DNA from: an uncultured Methanobrevibacter sp. | Lineage (GTDB): Archaea > Methanobacteriota > Methanobacteria > Methanobacteriales > Methanobacteriaceae | Length of the DNA: 64,000 bases | Direction of reading: 5' to 3' | NCBI RefSeq assembly: GCF_947170395.1 | Contig: NZ_CAMVTE010000011.1 | Location: 1-64,000, forward strand | Shown: positions 16,861 to 25,167 of the stretch, piece after piece | How the letters are laid out: each line of letters opens with the position of its first letter | Numbering within the stretch: the stretch's first letter is position 1 | Translations under genes and position numbers: made by a program | Notes under the pieces: generated by a model | Told to the model about the DNA's origin: nothing | Databases searched by the model: none | Seen by the model: the letters and a program-made list of their open reading frames with translations, nothing else

Positions 16861-17513
16861 ACTTGCTCTTCTTTATTTTTGATAACATCCTCAATCGTGT
16901 AACAGTCGCTGTTTTTAGCCATTGCAAGTTCAATCTGGAATGTGATGATGTCATTGAAAAGCAGGTTTTCATGTATTACATCCTTGAATTCGCTTATTAG
17001 TCTGTCAAACTGACATGTTCTTCTAAGCAAATCCGCCTTAATCAGTTTAAGGTTTTCTTTTTCTTTTTCGCTTTCAGGAATGATTTTATCGATTGATTTC
17101 AATGCCATTTCTCTCATCTTTAAGGCAAGACTGTCGGCTGAATCGTCGCATGTCCATGCGCAGTGAAGAAGTGATAGAAACTCAGATCCTGAGTCATGCT
17201 CCTTTTTTGAAATCATGTAATGTCTGTAGAACCTTTTGGATAGGCCGGATACAAACTCATTTCCTTCGCATGTCAGATATTCTTCTGTTTTTAAAAAATC
17301 CTTTGACACTTCAAGTTTGTTTTCAAGTCTGCCGGCAACATAACCGCAGTGAGGACATTCGACAAGCCATGTTGACATTGTGCTTCTCTGCATTTCGGGT
17401 GGTCTCAGGTCAAGGTCAGGATATCCTCATGTGTTTGTGCTTGAAAGCACAGGCTGCATACTGGTTTTGCCGCAAACGGCACATTTACTTTCAAAATCTC
17501 TAATGATGGTCAT
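16857..17513 (-). pseudogene. DUF2225-like zinc protein interrupted by one in-frame TGA
   Basis: From ATG 17513 the frame reads through CAVCGKTSMQPVLSSTNT and meets TGA at codon 29 (plus-strand 17427-17429). It then continues in the same frame with GYPDLDLRPPEMQRSTMSTW and CPHCGYVAG, the conserved core of DUF2225-type proteins, to 16857. Both zinc CxxC pairs are present, one on each side of the stop. Family members have this region uninterrupted, so a single change has probably broken a 218-residue protein. Restart at ATG 17393 would give a product lacking the first zinc pair. A sequencing error is possible. Confidence 0.7.
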
Positions 17514-17829
17514 GGTTTAATGAAGGTTTGAGGTTGTATTTAACCTTTGTTATTATTAAGTTATGCACAACTTATTATTTTTACCGGTATTTAACTCACT
17601 TTGCAAACCACCAATTCAAACTTATCTTAAATCACATTAACGGTTGATAATTCAAACATTAACAATAATAACTATTGAAAATATTTGACCTAACTTCAAC
17701 ATTTTCAATTCTACATTTAAAATCATATAAATTTAATCACCTCATCTACATCAAATCCTATCAATTTAATTAGAAGTACTTCCAATAGTATAACAACAAA
17801 CATTTTTTTTGAAAATGAGGAAGATAGTT
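17514..17829. other. Intergenic region
   Basis: A very AT-rich divergent gap between the DUF2225-like gene and the deaminase gene. It presumably holds both promoters. No open frame, hairpin or repeat stands out. Confidence 0.4.
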
Positions 17830-18273
17830 ATGGCGGATGAAAACCGAATGAGCAAAAACGAGTATTATCTTGCAATCGCCCTTGCGGTATCAAAAAGAAG
17901 CACATGTCTTAAAAGACGCTACGGGGCAGTGATAGTAAACAACGATGAAATAGTCAGTACAGGTTACAACGGAAATCCGAGAGGAGAGGAAAACTGCTGT
18001 GACAGAGGGGACTGTCAGAGAATGAACCTTCCGTCAAATTCAGGCAACTACAACGACTGCTTTTCAGTCCACGCTGAACAGAATGCAATGATAAGTGCAA
18101 GCAGAAATGAAATGCTCGGCTCAACAATCTTTTTGGCCGGAGAAAAATATGACAACGACGCATGGGTGGAAATTGACGACGCCGAACCGTGCCCGATATG
18201 CTTCAGGATGATTAAAAACTCCGGTGTTGACAGTGTCGTCAGCAAAAAGGGAATCCTAAAGCTTCGCGATTGA
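17830..18273 (+). CDS. dCMP/CMP deaminase-type zinc deaminase
   Basis: A 147-residue cytidine-deaminase-fold enzyme, most like dCMP deaminase, which converts dCMP to dUMP for thymidylate synthesis. The opening EYYLAIALAVSKRSTCLKRR, then GAVIVNNDEIVSTGYNGNP, then the zinc signature HAEQNAM with PCPICFRMI, are all intact. A Cys/His-rich insert (CCDRGDCQ) before the active site is typical of dCMP deaminases, which bind a second zinc. GAGGA at 17817 is spaced for ATG 17830; an earlier in-frame ATG is at 17815. The gene stands alone between two divergent or separate units. Confidence 0.85.
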   Translation: MADENRMSKNEYYLAIALAVSKRSTCLKRRYGAVIVNNDEIVSTGYNGNPRGEENCCDRGDCQRMNLPSNSGNYNDCFSVHAEQNAMISASRNEMLGSTIFLAGEKYDNDAWVEIDDAEPCPICFRMIKNSGVDSVVSKKGILKLRD

Positions 18274-18333
18274 TTAGGATAATCATTTTAGAACATGCAG
18301 ATTTATATTGAATTGCCTTTGTGTACCTATATA

Positions 18334-18342
18334 GTTTATAAT
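18334..18342 (+). promoter_or_regulatory. TATA box for the second winged-helix gene
   Basis: GTTTATAAT is centred about 27 bases before ATG 18366, and no ribosome binding site lies between. The mRNA is probably leaderless. Confidence 0.45.
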
Positions 18343-18365
18343 GTATGAACGAAATATACTAAACT

Positions 18366-18638
18366 ATGAGTGAAAGTGAACTTTCAGATGAAATTTTAAC
18401 AGATATCAGTTTCGTGCTGATATCAAAGTACAGAACTAGAGTAATGAAAGCATTGAATGGCGGTATTAAAATTCCATCTCAACTTGCTCGTGAATGCGAT
18501 ATACTGACAAACCATATCTCACTGACTTTAAAACAGCTGATGGGACATGATCTTGTCGAATGCATAAATCCTGAAGTGAGAAAGGGCAGATTGTACCGTT
18601 TAACCGAAAAAGGTCAGATTGTAGTTAAAAACCTGTGA
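18366..18638 (+). CDS. Winged-helix regulator, paralogue of the gene at 12030
   Basis: A 90-residue winged-helix protein. The recognition-helix region (ILTNHISLTLKQLMGHDLVE) and the wing (CINPEVRKGRLYRLTEKGQI) align with the gene at 12030, including the E-C-I-N and G-R-L-Y-R-L-T positions. The first helix (ISFVLISKYRTRVMKAL) matches as well. It stands alone with its own leaderless promoter. A target cannot be inferred. Confidence 0.8.
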   Translation: MSESELSDEILTDISFVLISKYRTRVMKALNGGIKIPSQLARECDILTNHISLTLKQLMGHDLVECINPEVRKGRLYRLTEKGQIVVKNL

Positions 18639-18875
18639 TTAATCATCACATGGTCTACATCCGCTTTTATGCGGAAAATTCTTATTTTTAGAAGCTTTTA
18701 TCCTTGTGTAGTCTTGACTAAATTGATTGTTGTTTTTTAAGGTGATGATTGCAAGGCAATGCTATATAGGTGATCCGTTGACTATACCATAAGCAGGTGA
18801 GGTTCAAAATTATTTACATTGAACACTTGCATACACAAATCTTCAATACAATCTCCAAATTGGATAATGAAAATG

Positions 18876-18885
18876 TTTATATATT
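18876..18885 (+). promoter_or_regulatory. TATA box upstream of the candidate RNA
   Basis: TTTATATATT lies about 20-25 bases upstream of the first stem of the structured region, the right place for an archaeal promoter directing a short plus-strand transcript. Confidence 0.45.
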
Positions 18886-18897
18886 TTAAGGTGCTTA

Positions 18898-19030
18898 GTA
18901 TTAAGTGAAGATTCGAAGGTAAAATCCAATTTTGGTTTAGCCTATAAGTCCTCGTCACCACAGGTGGCGACTTTCCATAAACTGTTATGGTCAATTAGGT
19001 GGCTTATAGGTTCTTCATCTCACTTAACTA
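18898..19030 (+). ncRNA. Candidate structured RNA
   Basis: About 130 bases fold into a closed multi-helix junction. The outer stem pairs 18901-18908 with 19020-19027 perfectly. An inner stem of about 12 bp pairs 18939-18950 with 19001-19012. Inside it are two hairpins, 18954-18960 with 18965-18971 (one mismatch, loop CAGG) and a perfect 18975-18980 with 18985-18990 (loop ACTG). A TATA box precedes it and a T-rich tract follows, ending at the tail of the convergent DUF3800 gene. It has no coding potential and does not fit tRNA, SRP RNA or RNase P RNA. A MITE with terminal inverted repeats is an alternative. Confidence 0.5.
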
Positions 19031-19636
19031 ATTTTTATATATTTCAAAAATTTTCTTACATTCTATTAGGTCAATGTATTTTGAGTTTTGATGTTCCACT
19101 TTCTGAAATACTGACCATGAGATTAAATCTGCAATTTGCAAACCTTTGTAATTTATTGAGTCTCCGTGGAGTATGCTTATAGTATGGTCTTCAGGATTAT
19201 TTAATTTTGATGAAAACACATCATTGAAACGGTTAATATCATCTTGATTGAATTTGGATTTGTCTACAATGATGCAAGTGGGAGATGTTATTTTAATTTT
19301 TTCAGCTAGTTTTGATGCTATTTCATCGTATAATTCATGATGATTGTAGAAATTTGGTATTTTGTCCATGTTTTGTTTATCCAAGTATATTGCAAAAGTT
19401 TTATATTCAGTGTTATTGACTTTTTTGAGTATCTTTTGGATGATGCGCTTATCTGTTTTGTTTCCTTTTATCTCGGGAGCTTTATGCAGGAGGTTTCTAT
19501 TATCTCTTCTTACTTTTTTAATAATTTTTTTAAGAGAATCCGGACTATCTGTTGCAATAGCTCCCATGACGAAATGTTGGGTACTGGAACGACCTTCTCC
19601 CAAATCTCCGCTTTCATCTATGTAAATATACTTCAT
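19028..19636 (-). CDS. DUF3800 (RNase H-like fold) protein
   Basis: A 202-residue DUF3800 protein. The N-terminal strand YIYIDESGDLGEG carries the family's acidic DESG motif. Further acidic residues appear in TCIIVDKSKFN and in the C-terminal YKGLQIADLISWSVF, whose D is also conserved. The family has a predicted RNase H-like fold and is often found in defence and mobile regions; its activity has not been shown. ATG 19636 is preferred over GTG 19639. No ribosome binding site is present. The structured RNA candidate begins just beyond its stop, on the other strand. Confidence 0.8.
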   Translation of the reverse strand: MKYIYIDESGDLGEGRSSTQHFVMGAIATDSPDSLKKIIKKVRRDNRNLLHKAPEIKGNKTDKRIIQKILKKVNNTEYKTFAIYLDKQNMDKIPNFYNHHELYDEIASKLAEKIKITSPTCIIVDKSKFNQDDINRFNDVFSSKLNNPEDHTISILHGDSINYKGLQIADLISWSVFQKVEHQNSKYIDLIECKKIFEIYKN

Positions 19637-19913
19637 CACAGTAAATGTATGCTTGGCATTATTTAAAAAGGTTTTTAAAATTCCCGTTATTTATTTCCAA
19701 AGCAAAATTGATGTCTGTTCGTCAAATTAACCTCAAATAAATTATTATAGTTATATGCTAGAAAAATAAACTAAAAAATTACGATTGCTTGAAGGCAGTT
19801 TTATAAAGTCGGCGTAAATCTTACTCAGGGAATGTCTTTAAAGCTTTGCTTCAATAAATATACGCTCTTTAGTCTATAATAACATAAGAAATCTAACAGT
19901 ACTCTGGTTTCCA

Positions 19914-20501
19914 ATGGAAAAATACATTAGCGGGTGTTGTTCAAAAACAGAAGATGATAAAGTGATATTCATCAACACCAATCATACCATTGGAAGGCAA
20001 AACTTTACACTGGCTCATGAATTATACCACTTGCTTCATGAAGATATTGATGACTTTATCGTTTGCGGAATCAACAACAATAGTAGAAGTGAAATAAATG
20101 CAGATAACTTTGCATCAACATTATTGATGCCGAATAGTGCTCTATACTGGTTTAAAAACAAAAACCAGATTGAAGACTGGTCACTTGAAGATGTAATAAA
20201 ATGCGAACAGCGTTATCAGGTCAGCCGTTCTACAATGTTGGTACGCCTTAAAAAAATGAATTGGATCAGTCAAAAACAATTTGATGAATATGGGGTCAAT
20301 ATAATTCGTGAATCCGACAGATTGGGTTACGATACTGGCCTTTACAAACCATCTCCAGAAAATCAGAAATATTACTCAATAGGGAAGCTAATACGCTTAA
20401 CTGAAAAGGCATATGAAGATGAAAAGATAACTGGTGGGAAACGAAGGGAAATACTATTAAGGAGTTTTAGAAGTGACATCATTCATAACCAAGGTGAATG
20501 A
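19914..20501 (+). pseudogene. ImmA/IrrE metallopeptidase, N-terminally decayed
   Basis: A 195-residue product with the zinc-protease helix FTLAHELYHLLHED and the downstream acidic helix EINADNFASTLLMP of the ImmA/IrrE family, which cleaves XRE-type repressors. The conserved sequence continues upstream of the ATG in frame (NNIRNLTVLWFPM and further) back to a stop at 19839. In another frame just before that, a SGNVFKALL-like segment remains. The original start has therefore been lost or shifted. The catalytic core is intact, so a shortened protein could still be made. No XRE partner is visible within 19640-19840. Confidence 0.6.
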
Positions 20502-20512
20502 GGAGAACCACG

Positions 20513-20593
20513 TTGAGTTTAAATATCGAACATGTTATTTTAGAATCTAGTGAAGTTCTTTTGAAACTGTACAGGTTTTTGGAAGTCCAATAG
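20513..20593 (+). pseudogene. Remnant of the gene after immA
   Basis: GAGGAGAAC precedes a TTG start and a 26-residue frame reading MSLNIEHVILESSEVLLKLY and six more residues. The arrangement matches a coupled downstream partner of the ImmA gene, but the frame stops at once and no continuation is recognisable. It is probably the start of a deleted toxin- or effector-like gene. It may also be chance. Confidence 0.3.
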
Positions 20594-20814
20594 TTTATTG
20601 GCAGGCACTTTTGATAATACTTTTTTTCATAGAAATATTTATATATACCATTGTACTAACATTTTAACAACAAAGTATGTTATTATTTTGTGCATAACTT
20701 TTGCGAGATTAAAAATGAACCGTCACCAATTGTCTTAATCATATAGTTTTTACGGTGATTATTCATTCCAATAGGCACTTAAATGAATTTATTCACTTAA
20801 TTGGAGGTGTTTTG

Positions 20815-20892
20815 ATGTCTGTAGAAAAATTGCTTGACAAATGCAGTGAATCATACTATAAATGTAACTACTGCGAAGTAATAGATATCTGC
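20815..20892 (+). pseudogene. 5' fragment of a TPR-MORN gene split by IscB
   Basis: GGAGGTG at 20803-20809 and ATG 20815 begin a clean frame of 26 codons, YYKCNYCEVIDIC at its end. It is cut exactly where the IscB element starts. Joining TGC (20890-20892) to GAT (22428) restores a normal TPR helix, EVIDIC-DEILKRDFNN. A TATA-like run at about 20635-20648 is a probable promoter with a long leader. As it stands only a short fusion into the element can be made. Confidence 0.75.
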
Positions 20893-20893
20893 G

Positions 20894-21150
20894 TTAAACT
20901 ACCACGGCTTTGTAGAAGCCGTGGATTTTCTAGAATTTTCTGGAAAAATCCACTAGTTTAATAGACAATGACCCATAAATGGGGTCTACGTTACTCAAGA
21001 ATAATATTATAGGTACCAGTGGATGTTTAATCCCAGTCTGCTGCTCTACGGTGGTATGGTTAAAAGTTCTGAGATGGTAGGAACGGTGCTGTCCACAAAA
21101 AAACCTTGGGATAACATTGTCGAGGGATAACTTTACTCAGGAATAGGAGG
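20894..21150 (+). ncRNA. Omega RNA (HEARO) of the IscB element
   Basis: The stretch directly upstream of iscB is non-coding and highly structured, as in HEARO/omega RNAs. TTAAACTA at 20894-20901 pairs with TAGTTTAA at 20954-20961. This encloses a perfect 9-bp hairpin (20902-20910 with 20916-20924) and a GGATTTT/AAAATCC hairpin. A GACCC/GGGGTC hairpin begins at about 20968. The rest carries the G-rich, purine-rich scaffold before the iscB binding site. In IscB systems the guide is the flanking host sequence 5' of this scaffold, here the TPR gene up to 20892. The 3' end is approximate. Confidence 0.75.
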
Positions 21151-21160
21151 TAAACATTAC

Positions 21161-22396
21161 ATGTTAGTTTACGTACTAAACAAGAATGGTGAGGCTTTGA
21201 TGCCTTGTAAACCAAGAAAAGCAAGATTATTATTAAAAGAATGTAAAGCAAAAGTAGTAAATCGCACGCCTTTTACCATACAATTGCTGTATGGTAGTAG
21301 CGGTTATAGACAGCCGGTTAATCTGGGTGTTGATGCCGGAAGCAGATATATAGGTTTATCTGCAACAACACAACAGAAGGAATTATTTAAAGCTACAGTT
21401 GAATTGCGCCAAGACATTCCTAAATTATTGGAGTCCCGAAGAATACTGCGCAGAAGTCGCAGAAACAGGAAATTAAGATATCGTCCTGCAAGATTCAATA
21501 ACCGTGGACGAAAAGGAAAATTGGCCCCCAGCATCCAACATAAAATCGATAGCCATTTAACTATCATTAAAAAGGTCTGTGGATTTATTCCGGTGAAGAA
21601 CATTATTGTTGAGACTGCTGAATTTGATCCTCATAAACTAAAAAATCCAAATATACAAGGATCAGAGTACCAGCATGGTGATGAAGAGGGTTTTTATAAT
21701 GTTAAAGCTGCTGTTTTAAGCAGAGACAATTATACCTGCCAAATATGCGGGGCCCAACATGTTAAATTACAAGTTCATCATATACGATTTAAAAGCCACG
21801 GAGGATCAGATAGCATGGAAAACCTCACAACACTATGCAAAGAATGCCACGAAAAGATTCATAACAATGAGTTAAAATTCAACAAAAAAGTCAAATCATT
21901 CCAACATGCCGCACACATGAACACCATGAGAAAAAAATTGGTTGAATTGCTTAAAAATGAGTTTGATAATGTTTTTGAAACTTACGGGTATCTGACAAAA
22001 TACAATCGCGAAAAACTAGATATTAGTAAGTCTCATTGCAATGATGCATATGTAATCAGCCATAATTACAATGCAAAACAATCCCAAGTCGAATACCTAT
22101 ATCGCAAAGTCAGAAGACATAACCGTCAAATCCATAAAACCAAACCAGGAAAAGGAGGCATACGAAAACGCAACCAATCACCCTACATCGTTAACGGATT
22201 CAGAAGATTTGATAAAGTACTGTATAATGGAATAGAATGTTTTATCACAGGCAAACGCAGTAGCGGCTACTTCCAATTAAAAAGATTTGATGGTACTGTT
22301 GTCAGTCAAGGAGTAAGTAGTAAAAAGTTAAAATTATTAGAACCAATAAAAGGCTGGTTAATAGCATGGAGGTTGGCAAATTCCTCCCCAACCTAA
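21161..22396 (+). CDS. iscB: RNA-guided nuclease IscB
   Basis: A 411-residue IscB, the HNH-RuvC ancestor of Cas9. The N-terminal PLMP domain (VLNKNGEALMPCKP) is followed by RuvC-I (LGVDAGSRYIGLS, D58), an arginine-rich bridge helix at 92-112 and RuvC-II (IIVETAEFD, E151). The HNH domain has CxxC pairs at 193/196 and 226/229 and catalytic H206-H207, and RuvC-III is HCNDAYVIS (H292, D295). All nuclease residues are present, so it should be active. It binds the upstream omega RNA and cuts DNA matching the guide. GGAGG at 21146 precedes the ATG. Usual length for the family is 400-500 residues. Confidence 0.95.
   Translation: MLVYVLNKNGEALMPCKPRKARLLLKECKAKVVNRTPFTIQLLYGSSGYRQPVNLGVDAGSRYIGLSATTQQKELFKATVELRQDIPKLLESRRILRRSRRNRKLRYRPARFNNRGRKGKLAPSIQHKIDSHLTIIKKVCGFIPVKNIIVETAEFDPHKLKNPNIQGSEYQHGDEEGFYNVKAAVLSRDNYTCQICGAQHVKLQVHHIRFKSHGGSDSMENLTTLCKECHEKIHNNELKFNKKVKSFQHAAHMNTMRKKLVELLKNEFDNVFETYGYLTKYNREKLDISKSHCNDAYVISHNYNAKQSQVEYLYRKVRRHNRQIHKTKPGKGGIRKRNQSPYIVNGFRRFDKVLYNGIECFITGKRSSGYFQLKRFDGTVVSQGVSSKKLKLLEPIKGWLIAWRLANSSPT
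22370..22394 (+). repeat. Right-end hairpin of the IscB element
   Basis: AGGTTGG (22370-22376) pairs perfectly with CCAACCT (22388-22394), overlapping the last codons of iscB. IS200/IS605-type ends carry such subterminal hairpins for TnpA recognition. The right border lies about 33 bases downstream. Confidence 0.55.
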
Positions 22397-22427
22397 AAGA
22401 GGTCGAGGTATCCTTTGCCAAAAATAA

Positions 22428-23468
22428 GATGAAATTTTAAAACGTGACTTTAATAATCAAAGGGCAATAGGATATAAGGCAAGATGCTTATATCTTTTGG
22501 AGGAATGCGGGCAGGCATTAACCCTTTTGAATAATGCCATAATCTTATATCCGGACAATGATTATTTTTTATCTCTAAAAGCAGACGTATTTATTCATTA
22601 TGAAGAATACGGCAGGGCCGTTGAATGCTTTGAGCAGATATTGGAAATGGGAATATCCGATGAGGACACTCTCAATTTCATCAAAAGGGAATTCAGGACA
22701 TGTCTTAGCTTAAGAATAGATCAGCTGATAGAGCGGGAAAAATACGCTGATGCATGGCAATGCTACAGACGAATGCTTGAAATCGAATCAGTTAATTTGA
22801 AACGCCCGGCGATGATTGGGAGATTCAAAAAACATGTAAAGGAATACTCTTCCCAAGTTAAATATCGCCAATATTATGTGAAAATATCCTCAGATGAAGC
22901 AAAACTGAAACTAACCGAATTTTTAAAGGAAAACGGATTTAAAAGCAGTTTTGAATCAGGATTGCTGTTTTTGATTGACGTTGTCGATAAGACCTACAAT
23001 TCCGTTTCAGTTGATAAGGTAGGGGACAGGGATATTATTTCCGAGTCCAAATTCTATGATAAGGTCAACTATTATCCCAGAGACCAAATCGTACACAGAC
23101 AGCTGCATGATGAAGACGGTAACCTGGTGTATGAGGGATATACGCTTAATTATTCTCCATATGGATTTGGCAAAGCCTATTTTGCTGATGGTACTTTATA
23201 CAGGGAGGGAATATTTGATATAAAAGGAATTGTTCAGGGAAAGGAATATTATCCTTCAGGCCGTCTTCGCTTTGAAGGCCAATGGGCCTTAACAAGAGGT
23301 TATGGGCCAAATGCACCATGGAATGGTAATGCCTACAGCGAAAATGGGGAGATGATATATTCCGGTAAATTTGAAATCAAACGGGGCGGTGTTGGCTGGC
23401 CGATGATTCAAAATCCGAAGGGATTTCCGCTTGAACAAAAAGAGCGTCCGAAAATCGATTATTATTAA
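22428..23468 (+). pseudogene. 3' fragment of the TPR-MORN gene
   Basis: The frame resumes at 22428 (DEILKRDFNNQRAIGYKARC) and continues for 346 codons. TPR repeats (ALTLLNNAIILYPDND, YGRAVECFEQILEMG, YADAWQCYRRMLEIE) are followed by a linker and MORN-type repeats (YEGYTLNYSPYGFGKAYFAD, YREGIFD, FEGQWAL, YSGKFE). With the 26 codons before the element the original protein had 372 residues. It lacks its own start now, although TTG 22497 could give a shortened product. TPR-MORN proteins usually scaffold complexes; the function here is unknown. Confidence 0.75.
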
Positions 23469-23488
23469 AATTTAAATGGAGGGATAAA

Positions 23489-23851
23489 ATGGTAACTTAT
23501 AGCAGTAAAAATAATGTCATTGAAATAAACACTGAGGAATATTTTAAATTATATAAAGATATCATTAAAACTTGTCTTAGTGATGGATATGTGTTGCCAG
23601 GTATTTTGGAGGTTATTGAGGGTCCTGAAAAATATGATTACACATATGAAGAAAAATTAAAGTTTAAAACAACTGAAGAATCCTCTAATAAAAGGCAACA
23701 GATGATGATAGAACATGAATTAAAATATAATAGGATTGATGTGCCTTTTGAGAATCAGAAATTATGGGCGAAAGAGTATGTAAACATTCAAAATGAAGAA
23801 CTTTTAGAATTCATATCCATTTATCCTAAATATGAAAGCATATTAAAATAA
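23489..23851 (+). CDS. Uncharacterised protein downstream of the split gene
   Basis: A 120-residue soluble protein with no recognised domain. It is helical and charged (EEYFKLYKDIIKTCLSDGY, then EEKLKFKTTEESSNKRQQMM). GGAGGGATAAA precedes ATG 23489. It lies 20 bases after the TPR-MORN gene and was probably its cotranscribed partner, so the IscB insertion may also reduce its expression. Confidence 0.6.
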   Translation: MVTYSSKNNVIEINTEEYFKLYKDIIKTCLSDGYVLPGILEVIEGPEKYDYTYEEKLKFKTTEESSNKRQQMMIEHELKYNRIDVPFENQKLWAKEYVNIQNEELLEFISIYPKYESILK

Positions 23852-23949
23852 CAATATAATTTTTCTTTACTTGGGAAATCTAAATCCGGTTATGGTAGAT
23901 TCACTGGTCGTGGAAACATTACAATGCATAGAATATTAAAAGGAATAAA

Positions 23950-24031
23950 TAGGCATGATGGGATTCGAACCCACGAAGCACTAAGCAATAGGCCCTGAAC
24001 CTATCTCATTTGACCACTCTGACACATGCCT
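23950..24031 (-). tRNA. tRNA-Leu (CAG)
   Basis: On the minus strand the acceptor stem AGGCATG pairs with CATGCCT, and the discriminator is A. The anticodon stem ATAGG/CCTAT holds the loop TTCAGGG with anticodon CAG. A long variable arm (class II) and the T loop TTCGAAT in GTGGG/CCCAT complete the cloverleaf. CCA is not encoded, as is normal in archaea. Confidence 0.9.
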
Positions 24032-24307
24032 AAATAAAAATTTAGCTTTTATTTAGTTTGTAACTCAAGACATATATACTTTTAAGTCATATGAAATAAC
24101 TTTTGTGTCTTGTTCGATGCCAAATTCAGCATGAATCTTTTCCTGTTTTTGGTTTTGATTCGATTTAAGATGCTTATTTGTGTTAATTGGTCAAGTATCG
24201 ATTCATTTTGAAATTGAATCCTTTTTGCATGTTTATATTTTCATTATTTAAACACAATTTATATTATACAAATTAAAGAAAAATAATTGTAACTGTAGGT
24301 GATTAAC

Positions 24308-25138
24308 GTGATTGAACTGGATTATATTCCTGACAATTGGACAAAAGACCAGATAAAAATTTATGAAATATACTCCGAGTACTTCGCTGACAATAAGGAT
24401 GGCGTTGATTTGCAAGCTGTTGAAGAGCTTGAAAAGATGTTAACAAGATGGCTTGAAGAAAGCCGAATAAAAATAGTTTCATGGAACTGCAACGGCAAAT
24501 TCCGCGAAAAGTTCAAGGAAATCATTGAAGAGGATGCTGACATTTATGTAATTCAGGAATGTGAAAATCCCTCTGAGTCAATAGATGAGGATTACAGGGA
24601 ATTTGCAGCAGACAACTACATCTGGACAGGACATCTCCACTATAAGGGGCTTGGAATATTTGCAAAAGATGACATTAAACTTGAAAAGTTGGAATATGAA
24701 GGTGAATTTGAACACTTTATTCCAGTTAGGGTAAATGATTCATTTAACCTGCTTGGCGTGTGGGCCATGCCGAAATATGTTGAAATGATACATGATTTCT
24801 TTGATGCAAATGAGAACATATTTGATGAAAATCTGGTGATGTGCGGGGATTTCAACAGCAGCGTTGTCTTCAACTACCACCATCCGAAAGCGAAAAACCA
24901 TACTGAATTAAATAAAAAGCTTGAAAGCAAAAATTTAATCAGCGTTTACCATGATTTGACTGGCGACGAGCAGGGCAGTGAGAAATCAATGACATTTTAT
25001 CAGGCAAGGCATTTGAATAATCCCTTCTATTTGGATTTTGTCTATGCCGGAGAAAATGTTGTTAAGGAATTTACTATTTTGGATCACTACAAATGGATTA
25101 CAGTAAGTGACCATTTGCCATTGGTGTTTAAAATATAG
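24308..25138 (+). CDS. Endonuclease/exonuclease/phosphatase-fold protein
   Basis: A 276-residue protein. From about residue 55 it has the EEP (DNase I-like) fold. IVSWNCNGKF carries the metal-binding Asn, IQECE the catalytic Glu, CGDFNSS the Asp-Asn pair, and VSDHLPLVF the C-terminal Asp-His. The first 50 residues are a helical extension. Substrate could be DNA, RNA or a phospho-compound. AGGTGATT at 24297-24304 sets GTG 24308 as the start. It lies between the tRNA and an SseB-like gene. The 24032-24307 gap holds its promoter and nothing else that I can see. Confidence 0.8.
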   Translation: MIELDYIPDNWTKDQIKIYEIYSEYFADNKDGVDLQAVEELEKMLTRWLEESRIKIVSWNCNGKFREKFKEIIEEDADIYVIQECENPSESIDEDYREFAADNYIWTGHLHYKGLGIFAKDDIKLEKLEYEGEFEHFIPVRVNDSFNLLGVWAMPKYVEMIHDFFDANENIFDENLVMCGDFNSSVVFNYHHPKAKNHTELNKKLESKNLISVYHDLTGDEQGSEKSMTFYQARHLNNPFYLDFVYAGENVVKEFTILDHYKWITVSDHLPLVFKI

Positions 25139-25167
25139 GTGTAATTGTTGATTATTTGGGTGATAAA

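Larger units (their letters stand above)
20893..22427 (+). mobile_element. IscB-omega RNA (IS200/IS605-group) element
   Basis: A 1535-base element. It starts with hairpin-rich DNA, encodes one protein, IscB, and ends shortly after it. There is no target-site duplication and no tnpA transposase, so it is a non-autonomous member that would need TnpA in trans. Its borders are fixed to one base because the interrupted TPR-MORN reading frame becomes continuous when the element is removed. A single G is shared by both borders (20893 or 22428). Confidence 0.85.

Noticed and set aside
17427-17429. TGA as a selenocysteine codon
   Set aside because: It does not fall at a Cys position of the zinc pairs, no SECIS-like hairpin was seen, and selenocysteine use is known in other methanogen orders rather than this one.
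17093-17503. 136-codon plus-strand open frame
   Set aside because: It lies opposite the DUF2225-like gene, whose protein sequence is clearly the conserved one; it is a shadow frame.
18898-19030. Known riboswitch or housekeeping RNA
   Set aside because: The stems and loops do not fit fluoride, SRP, RNase P or tRNA patterns. I could not run a covariance search.
23950-24031. tRNA-Leu as an integration site for the defence island
   Set aside because: No integrase gene is in the window and I saw no second copy of the tRNA 3' end. The 3' end also faces away from the main island.
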